In this document: positions 5,197-9,693 of the stretch, piece by piece | How positions within the stretch are numbered: the stretch's first letter is position 1 | Layout: each line of letters starts with the position of its first letter | Assembly (NCBI GenBank): GCA_013151465.1 | Contig: JAADIF010000040.1 | Coordinates: 1-9,693 of the forward strand | Direction of reading: 5' to 3' | Origin: Microcaldota archaeon | GTDB lineage: Archaea > Aenigmatarchaeota > Aenigmatarchaeia > QMZP01 > QMZT01 | DNA length: 9,693 bases | Translations under genes and position numbers: made by a program | Notes under the pieces: model-generated | The model's database searches: none | What the model was told of the DNA's origin: nothing | What the model saw: the letters and a program-made list of their open reading frames with translations, nothing else

Positions 5197-6288
5197 TCAT
5201 TTACCGAAATCGGCAAGCGTTCTCTGCTCTCCGAATTCCTCGAAATTGCCAACGCGAAGCCCGAATCTTCTTATCGTATCGTCGGGATTTTCCTTGAGAA
5301 ACTCGACAAGAAGCTTTTTGTATTCCGGAAGAACGTTTTCCACGCGTTTTTCGACATGGGAAAGGGTCATGCTTTTTGTCTTTGTCTTGAAGGCCGTCGT
5401 AACAACAATTATAGCAATGCTCTTGAAACCTATGTTTCTTTCATCAAGCCGCTTTTGAAGTATTTGCGCAAATTCGCCCGCGCCCTCAAAAATGTAAGCG
5501 GCATCCCTGCTGTCCTTCATCAGGGTTTTCAGCTTCGACATCTGCTTCTTGTCTTCGTCCTCAAGTTCATCGTCATCTATGCCGTTTGCATGGTTCCAGA
5601 ATTGCTCCGCCTTTGCCGTTCCAAGAGCCATCTTCAACTTTCCCAGATTGAATTTTGCAAGGTCTTCGATGGTTTCTATGCCAAAGCCTTTGAGCATCAT
5701 CTCCGTCTTTTCGCCGATGCCGTGGAGCTTTTTCACAGGAAGAGGCCATATGAGCTTCTGAAAATCCTCATGGTCTACTACGTTTACAGAGTCGGGTTTT
5801 TTCAGCTTTGAAGCCATCTTTGCAACAAATTTGTTATATCCTATACCCACCGTGCAGGTTATGCCTTCAGATTCGTGCACCTCTTTTCTTATCCTCTCCG
5901 CAAGCTCTATTGCCTTTTCAAAACTTCCTTTGCACCTTTTTGTGACTTCTATATACGCTTCATCTATGCTCACCTGCTCAAACCTGTCTGCATATTTCCT
6001 GTATATCTGCATTATCCTGTCTGAAACCTGTTTGTAATAATCCCTGTCTGCGGGAAGGAAAACGACAACGCCTTCCTTATCAAGCTCCTTTGCCTTTTTT
6101 ATCGGTATGCCGGAGTGTATCCCTAACTTTCTTGCAGGATAATTTGCCGTTGCTATCGCGCCTGAATTTTTGCTTCTACCTGAGAACATGCAGATTGCAA
6201 TGGGTTTACCTTTAAGTTCATGGTTTCTCCTCTCCTCGACAGATGCATAAAAGGAGTCGAGGTCTATAAGCATGACTATTCTGGACAT
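5197..6288 (-). CDS. dinB: Y-family DNA polymerase IV (DinB/Dpo4-like)
   Basis: 363 residues, close to archaeal Dpo4. This translesion polymerase copies past damaged bases. The palm begins with the metal-binding motif MLIDLDSFYASVEE (6-19). The second catalytic motif QVSIDEAYIEV carries the Asp-Glu pair. A helix-hairpin-helix thumb element follows (LHGIGEKTEMMLKGFGI), then a little-finger domain. The last residues, QRTLADFGK, resemble a PCNA-interacting peptide (Q-x-x-L-x-x-F), as expected for clamp binding. Start ATG 6288 was chosen over ATG 6336: the protein then begins directly with the family's N-terminus, and a TATA-like element lies about 27 nt upstream. Located between rpl3 (same strand) and the convergent tRNA-Pro; apparently its own transcription unit. 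Confidence 0.93.
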   Translation of the reverse strand: MSRIVMLIDLDSFYASVEERRNHELKGKPIAICMFSGRSKNSGAIATANYPARKLGIHSGIPIKKAKELDKEGVVVFLPADRDYYKQVSDRIMQIYRKYADRFEQVSIDEAYIEVTKRCKGSFEKAIELAERIRKEVHESEGITCTVGIGYNKFVAKMASKLKKPDSVNVVDHEDFQKLIWPLPVKKLHGIGEKTEMMLKGFGIETIEDLAKFNLGKLKMALGTAKAEQFWNHANGIDDDELEDEDKKQMSKLKTLMKDSRDAAYIFEGAGEFAQILQKRLDERNIGFKSIAIIVVTTAFKTKTKSMTLSHVEKRVENVLPEYKKLLVEFLKENPDDTIRRFGLRVGNFEEFGEQRTLADFGK

Positions 6289-6310
6289 AACTAATTGTTT
6301 AAGAAAAAGA

Positions 6311-6319
6311 ATTAAAAAT
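6311..6319 (-). promoter_or_regulatory. TATA-like promoter of dinB
   Basis: Reads atttttaat on the minus strand, about 27 nt before the ATG at 6288. No SD is present. It suggests dinB is transcribed separately from the ribosomal operon that ends at 6385. Confidence 0.5.
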
Positions 6320-6384
6320 GAGGTTCCATGAACCATTAGAAATTTAATATCTCACTATTCCAAGAAGTTTTAGAATTCCAAAAA

Positions 6385-7371
6385 TCATTGTTGACTTTCG
6401 CTACTTACGTATTTGAGTTCTACGGGTTCCTTTACTTCTGTTGCCCTCATAGCCTTTCTTAGCATTATCAATCTTTTTTTAGGACCAACAACAGATCCTT
6501 CCACGAGAAGATATTGACCCGGAACTTTCCCATAATTCAGAAGACCGCCTTCGGCTTCAAAGCCATCAACGCCTATCTTCATTATCCTTTTTCCGAATTC
6601 TGTCCTTGTCTGGAATCCATGCTGGCCTGCCATAGCTATTTTTCCGGGAAGAACCCTTCCAGGCGTGACCGCGCCGATATTTCCGATATGCCTTCTCTTA
6701 CCGTGGGCTTTTCTCTCCCTTATGACAACTCCGAATCTCTTCACAGGACCCTGCGTTCCTTTTCCTGTGGTCACTGAGCTTGCATCTATATATTCGCCCT
6801 CCTCGAAAACGGAGTCAATCTTTATTTCCTTCCCAATGTTTTCGAGTGCATATTTCCATTTGGACTCCTTGTCGCCAGAAAGACCGGCTTCGAAGACCTC
6901 GGGCTTCTTTTTATCTACCCCGGATTTTGTGGGCTGCGTCTGCATGACCAGCCGTACATCATCGGCGTCTGGAAGCATCTTTTCCATCTCGGATAACTTT
7001 TTCTTGTAATCATATTTCTTTGGGACTTTGAGTTTTCTTGAAAGGTTCTTATCGAGCTTCTCAGACCAGATCATGCCTGCAGTCTGGAGCTTCCCTTCAA
7101 CAGAACGATATAATTTGATCCCACAAACCAACAGAGGCGGACTATCAAGAATTGTAACTGCCTTTGTCACATCCTTCGTGAACGTGGGTGAATTCTTTTT
7201 CGTTCCTTCATATGATACGTGGCTCATTCCGGCTTTATATGCAGCGAACATAAGTAGCTTGACATCGCCCTTTACCTCAGGCACAGCCGTAACTGAAGGG
7301 TACATCCTTTTAGCTCTCTTTCTCGGCCAAAACGCCCTCGACCCTGCTTTTGGTTTACTGCCTTTTGCCAT
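6385..7371 (-). CDS. rpl3: Large-subunit ribosomal protein uL3 (L3)
   Basis: 328 residues, the archaeal/eukaryotic long form. uL3 binds 23S rRNA near the peptidyl transferase centre. The basic N-terminus (KAGSRAFWPRKRAKR) is typical of archaeal uL3. Also typical are KRFGVVIRERKAHGKRRHIG in the middle and a tip with TPGRVLPGKIAMAGQHGFQTRTE, followed by GQYLLVEGSVVGPKKRLIMLR. The start ATG 7371 has a GGTG SD-like element just upstream (7380-7377). The gene follows rps11 after a 78-nt gap on the same strand and is probably the last gene of that operon. Archaeal rpl3 usually heads the rpl3-rpl4-rpl23-rpl2 cluster; here rpl4 is absent and dinB comes next. Confidence 0.95.
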   Translation of the reverse strand: MAKGSKPKAGSRAFWPRKRAKRMYPSVTAVPEVKGDVKLLMFAAYKAGMSHVSYEGTKKNSPTFTKDVTKAVTILDSPPLLVCGIKLYRSVEGKLQTAGMIWSEKLDKNLSRKLKVPKKYDYKKKLSEMEKMLPDADDVRLVMQTQPTKSGVDKKKPEVFEAGLSGDKESKWKYALENIGKEIKIDSVFEEGEYIDASSVTTGKGTQGPVKRFGVVIRERKAHGKRRHIGNIGAVTPGRVLPGKIAMAGQHGFQTRTEFGKRIMKIGVDGFEAEGGLLNYGKVPGQYLLVEGSVVGPKKRLIMLRKAMRATEVKEPVELKYVSSESQQ

Positions 7372-7449
7372 AATAACACCATAACAATCTCATTAAACGC
7401 CGCTCATGTACGCGCTTTTTTTCTTTTCCACTTTCACTTGTAATATCTT

Positions 7450-7848
7450 TTACACCCTTCTTCCTCTTCTTCCTCCCGGCTTTCTTGTGGTGTCGTGGGG
7501 TATCGGAGTAACATCCTCAATTGTGCCTATTTTCAGTCCGGCACGAACCAGCGCCCTTATTGCAGGCTGAGCTCCCTGGCCAGGTATCTTCTTCTTATGA
7601 CCTCCGGGCGCTCTGACCTTAAGATTCACGCCGATTATTCCTTTCTCTCTTGCCTGCTCAGCAACCATCTTTGCGATTTTTATTGCCGGAAAGGGCGATC
7701 CCTTGTCTTTGTCCTTATTGGTTACCATCCCTCCGGACGCACGTGCAATGGTTTCTGCACCAGTGATATCGGTTATATGAATCATCGTGTTATTTGACGA
7801 TGAATAAATATGAGCTATGCCCCATTTTGCAGGTGTTCTCTCTGTCAT
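7450..7848 (-). CDS. rps11: Small-subunit ribosomal protein uS11 (S11)
   Basis: 132 residues, full length for archaeal uS11, which sits on the platform of the 30S subunit near the mRNA exit. Characteristic segments are AHIYSSSNNTMIHITDITG, KVRAPGGHKKKIPGQGAQ, and the ending TPIPHDTTRKPGGRRGRRV. The start overlaps the rps4 stop in an ATGA (7848-7845), and a strong SD (GGGTGATAAG) lies upstream, so it is translationally coupled to rps4. The order rps13-rps4-rps11 is the conserved archaeal arrangement. The RNA polymerase subunit D gene that often follows is replaced here by rpl3. Confidence 0.96.
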   Translation of the reverse strand: MTERTPAKWGIAHIYSSSNNTMIHITDITGAETIARASGGMVTNKDKDKGSPFPAIKIAKMVAEQAREKGIIGVNLKVRAPGGHKKKIPGQGAQPAIRALVRAGLKIGTIEDVTPIPHDTTRKPGGRRGRRV

Positions 7849-8390
7849 TTCTTATCACCCTTTTCTTTGTCATCAGCTGCAGGTGCAACATTAGGTGTGG
7901 GCTTATCTTCCACTTTCTTTGGGTTGGGCACTTTAATCTGCAGCGTGACCTCTATCTTTCCTTCCTCATCAGCCGGAACAAAATATGATGGGAACGTAAC
8001 CTTCCTTCCATCAATCCTTACATGACCATGCACTATGAATTGTCTCGCCTGCTTTACGGTGTTTGCCATGTTCTTTCTGAAGACTATCGTCTGCAAGCGT
8101 CTATTAAGGATATCTTCGACAGTAAGCGCAAGTACATCATCTATGCCATGGGTCTTTTCAAGTATGTTGAATTTGACGAGCTTATCAAGAAGAGCTTTCT
8201 CATCTGCTTCGTCCTTGTTTGCGGTAATCTCCCTTGCCCTTCTCCTAAAACCTCTCAGCGTTGATCTTGCTCTCCATAACTCTTTCTTGTTCTTAAGGCC
8301 GAACTCCCTTAACAATCTCCTCTCTTCCTCTATGAGAGTATCGTCCCATGGAGTTTTCGGACGTTTGAACCCCTTTCTCATTTTTCTCAT
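7845..8390 (-). CDS. rps4: Small-subunit ribosomal protein uS4 (S4)
   Basis: 181 residues. uS4 is a primary 16S rRNA binder in 30S assembly. The N-terminal region has the archaeal RPKTPWDDTLIEEERRLLREFGLKNKKELW pattern (read in pieces). An S4 RNA-binding domain at about 97-139 includes NRRLQTIVFRKNMANTVKQA and HGHVRIDGRKV. The tail is acidic and lysine-rich (ADDKEKGDKK). ATG 8390 was chosen because GGTGA lies a few nt upstream; ATG 8405 lacks a comparable site. It starts 18 nt after rps13 and overlaps rps11 by 4 nt. In bacteria S4 represses the operon that includes rps13, which matters for the structured leader upstream. Confidence 0.95.
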   Translation of the reverse strand: MRKMRKGFKRPKTPWDDTLIEEERRLLREFGLKNKKELWRARSTLRGFRRRAREITANKDEADEKALLDKLVKFNILEKTHGIDDVLALTVEDILNRRLQTIVFRKNMANTVKQARQFIVHGHVRIDGRKVTFPSYFVPADEEGKIEVTLQIKVPNPKKVEDKPTPNVAPAADDKEKGDKK

Positions 8391-8408
8391 ATTGTCACCA
8401 ATCAACTA

Positions 8409-8936
8409 TCATTTCTTTTTGGGCTGTTCTTTCTTTCTTCTGACGCCCACAGTCTTTCCCTTTCTGAAAGATGATCTTGTCCTCTGACCTCTTACAGGAA
8501 GACCGAACATATGCCTTATTCCCCTATAAGACCTGAGCTTTTTCATTGCGTTTATATCCATGGTCTTTGCAAATTCGAGCGAAGAAACCGCAAGATGCCT
8601 ATCTTCTCCGGATTCCGGATCTCTCCTTCTGTTGAAAAGCCATGCGGGTATATTATATTTCTGAGGATTTGCGATGATATCTTCTACTTTTGATATCTCT
8701 TCGTCACTTAACTCTGCAACTTTTTTATCAGATTTTCCAAAAACATAAGAAACTGCATTGCCAAACATAGGGGCTACGCCCTTTATGTTATTGAGAGCAG
8801 AAGCAAGAGGTTTGTTTCCATCAACATTCGTCTCCATAAGCCGGACGATGTTGACCTGCTTTTTCTTATCAGGTCTCTTTGAAGGGGCGACCTCTTCTTT
8901 ATTATCTTTACTTTTCCATTTCTTTTCAGATCCCAT
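8409..8936 (-). CDS. rps13: Small-subunit ribosomal protein uS13 (S13)
   Basis: 175 residues, including a lysine-rich N-terminal extension (about 1-30) ahead of the uS13 core. uS13 lies at the head of the 30S subunit and contacts the P-site tRNA and the 50S. Visible signatures are NNIKGVAPMFGNAV and, near the end, RSYRGIRHMFGLPVRGQRTR followed by GKTVGVRRKKE. The frame stays open to ATG 9065, but ATG 8936 is the proper start. It has a GAGGGTG SD (8948-8942) five nt away, and the upstream 43 residues are cysteine/arginine-rich and not protein-like. First gene of the rps13-rps4-rps11-rpl3 operon. Confidence 0.95.
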   Translation of the reverse strand: MGSEKKWKSKDNKEEVAPSKRPDKKKQVNIVRLMETNVDGNKPLASALNNIKGVAPMFGNAVSYVFGKSDKKVAELSDEEISKVEDIIANPQKYNIPAWLFNRRRDPESGEDRHLAVSSLEFAKTMDINAMKKLRSYRGIRHMFGLPVRGQRTRSSFRKGKTVGVRRKKEQPKKK

Positions 8937-8940
8937 ATAC

Positions 8941-9130
8941 ACACCCTCGGGATATTCAACGCAGCAGCACGCCTTTAGCGCACCCTGCGGAAACTCTTTT
9001 TGTGAACATCCTCGCAAAGGTCTTTGCGAAAATACCTCACATCGTTCTGTTATCCGCAGCACCAAGCAACTTTCCAGTCCGATAAATCGCCCGGATAGTC
9101 GCGAACTTGGCCCGCGGAAAGTTTATGAGA
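8941..9130 (-). ncRNA. Structured, pseudoknotted 5' leader of the rps13 operon (putative cis-regulatory RNA)
   Basis: About 190 nt between the TATA element and the rps13 ATG are much more GC-rich than other intergenic DNA and fold on paper. Stem A: AACTTTCC (9123-9116) pairs with GGAAAGTT (9075-9068), enclosing a CGCGG/TCGCG hairpin and a TCCG/CGGA hairpin. The first hairpin's loop GCCAAGT (9111-9105) pairs along its whole length with GCTTGGT (9067-9061), making a pseudoknot. Domain B: TGCGGA (9058-9053) pairs with TCCGCA (8991-8986), enclosing an 11-bp hairpin (9033-9023 with 9018-9008, loop GACC). An alternative stem CGCAG/CTGCG (8989-8985 with 8964-8960) extends by GTGCGC/GCGTGC and excludes domain B's closing stem. 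The base pairs are seen; regulation is inferred. No known riboswitch class is recognised. Confidence 0.55.
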
Positions 9131-9152
9131 TTAGTATAATTGTAATGCTTAT

Positions 9153-9162
9153 ATTTATAAAT
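9153..9162 (-). promoter_or_regulatory. TATA-like promoter of the rps13 operon
   Basis: atttataaat is the clearest TATA-like sequence upstream of the ribosomal operon. It predicts transcription starting near 9130, leaving a long 5' leader of about 190 nt. The element is self-complementary, so it could also drive a plus-strand transcript; only a 30-codon frame (9193-9285) lies there. Confidence 0.5.
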
Positions 9163-9306
9163 CTATTTGAAGTTTTTGAGATTTAACCCGAAATGAATTG
9201 TACCCAAATGACATATCATCATAATTTGTGCCTGTTAGATATTGACCTTTCTGGAAGAGTGATGGTGTACAGTTATTCCGCCTGAGAAATAATACATGGT
9301 CGTTTA

Positions 9307-9693
9307 TCAGATGATATACGCCGCAGTTTTCTTTCTTGAACTCGATTTTTTCGAGGCTATATTCTTTTTAATAATCTCACGTAGTTCATCTTCTGTGTAT
9401 TTGCTTAATATTATATCGAAGATTCTCTGTATGCTCTTGTCATTTTTAAGGCCCCATACGGAACGGAAGAGACGAAATCCTCTTCTATTGAATTTTCTAA
9501 CCTCAACAAGATCATAATCTTTAAGAATTGTCAGATGATATAACGCGGTTCGATGGCTCACGCCAAGAATACTTGAAATATCTTCGGCTTTCATTTCTGT
9601 GTTTTCCGCCTTTCTAAGAAGATATAATATGGCAAGACGGTTGATATTATCGCATAATGTATTAATTTTAAGCTTAAGTTCAATTTCCTCGAG
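9307..9693 (-). CDS. Winged-helix (ArsR-like) transcriptional regulator, N-terminus cut by right edge
   Basis: The frame is open from the right edge, so the true start lies outside; an internal ATG at 9594 is mid-domain and not the start. The visible 128 residues begin with a helix (LEEIELKLKINTLCDNINRL). A winged-helix domain follows: AILYLLRKAENTEMKAEDIS, then LGVSHRTALYHLTILKDYDLVEVRK as helix-turn-helix and recognition helix, and FNRRGFRLFRSVWGL as wing. A charged C-terminal helix (TEDELREIIKKN) and a lysine/serine-rich tail complete it. The ALYHLTILKDYDLV pattern is typical of ArsR-type archaeal regulators. No metal-binding cysteine cluster is seen in the visible part, so a metal sensor role is not supported. 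Targets unknown. Confidence 0.8.
   Translation of the reverse strand, partial: LEEIELKLKINTLCDNINRLAILYLLRKAENTEMKAEDISSILGVSHRTALYHLTILKDYDLVEVRKFNRRGFRLFRSVWGLKNDKSIQRIFDIILSKYTEDELREIIKKNIASKKSSSRKKTAAYII

Noticed and set aside
8937..9065. N-terminal extension of uS13 to an upstream ATG
   Set aside because: The 43 extra residues are Cys/Arg-rich, not conserved-looking, and the sequence is better explained by RNA structure. A proper SD precedes ATG 8936.
8941..9130. RNase P RNA or SRP RNA
   Set aside because: The RNase P core elements (GAGGAAAGTCC and its P4 partner) and the SRP helix 8 motifs are not present, although GGAAAGT and ACAGAA occur by themselves.
9259..9285. C/D box small RNA (GTGATGG followed by CTGA)
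   Set aside because: Only one imperfect C box and one D box are present; no convincing C'/D' pair or terminal stem.
9193..9285. 30-codon plus-strand ORF in the 9182-9306 gap
   Set aside because: No SD, no recognisable motif, and the promoter is shared with or belongs to the ribosomal operon. Otherwise I see nothing in this gap.

Overview
The window is archaeal chromosome. It carries archaeal-type ribosomal proteins (uS13, uS4, uS11, uL3), a Dph6-type diphthamide synthetase, FtsY, a Y-family DNA polymerase and an intron-less tRNA-Pro(GGG) with no encoded CCA. Most stand-alone genes have an AT-rich TATA-like element centred about 23-29 nt before the start codon and no Shine-Dalgarno (SD) sequence, which fits leaderless transcripts. 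Genes inside operons use GGTG-type SD sites or ATGA overlaps. The small genes and broken-up conserved operons would suit a reduced (DPANN-like) archaeon, but the phylum cannot be fixed from this sequence alone.

Layout: 1-504 (minus) is a small winged-helix regulator followed by a protein cut by the left edge, possibly V4R-like, behind a promoter with two identical 16-bp direct repeats. 656-1981 (minus) is a PP-loop Dph6 domain fused to a class I glutamine amidotransferase. It is divergent from a plus-strand mrpE-mrpF-mrpG operon (2045-3295). That operon is interrupted between mrpF and mrpG by about 250 bp with hairpin-plus-tail repeats. A small unknown gene (3428-3679, minus) and ftsY (3922-4842, plus) follow. 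4843-5110 holds a 73-bp-period tandem repeat, then tRNA-Pro (5111-5186), which converges on dinB (5197-6288, minus). The right third is a minus-strand ribosomal operon, rps13-rps4-rps11-rpl3 (8936 down to 6385). It is preceded by a GC-rich leader of about 190 nt that folds on paper with a pseudoknot. A second winged-helix regulator runs off the right edge (9307-9693).

How it fits together: the ribosomal operon, FtsY (SRP receptor), tRNA-Pro and the diphthamide enzyme (which modifies EF2) all serve translation and protein export. MrpEFG belong to a cation/proton antiporter or Mrp-linked membrane complex whose large subunits are not here. The strongest candidates for something undescribed are the Dph6-glutaminase fusion, the pseudoknotted leader ahead of rps13 (placed like the bacterial alpha-operon leader bound by S4), the repeat element wedged into mrpF/mrpG with ATGA overlaps at both ends, and the tandem repeat before the tRNA.
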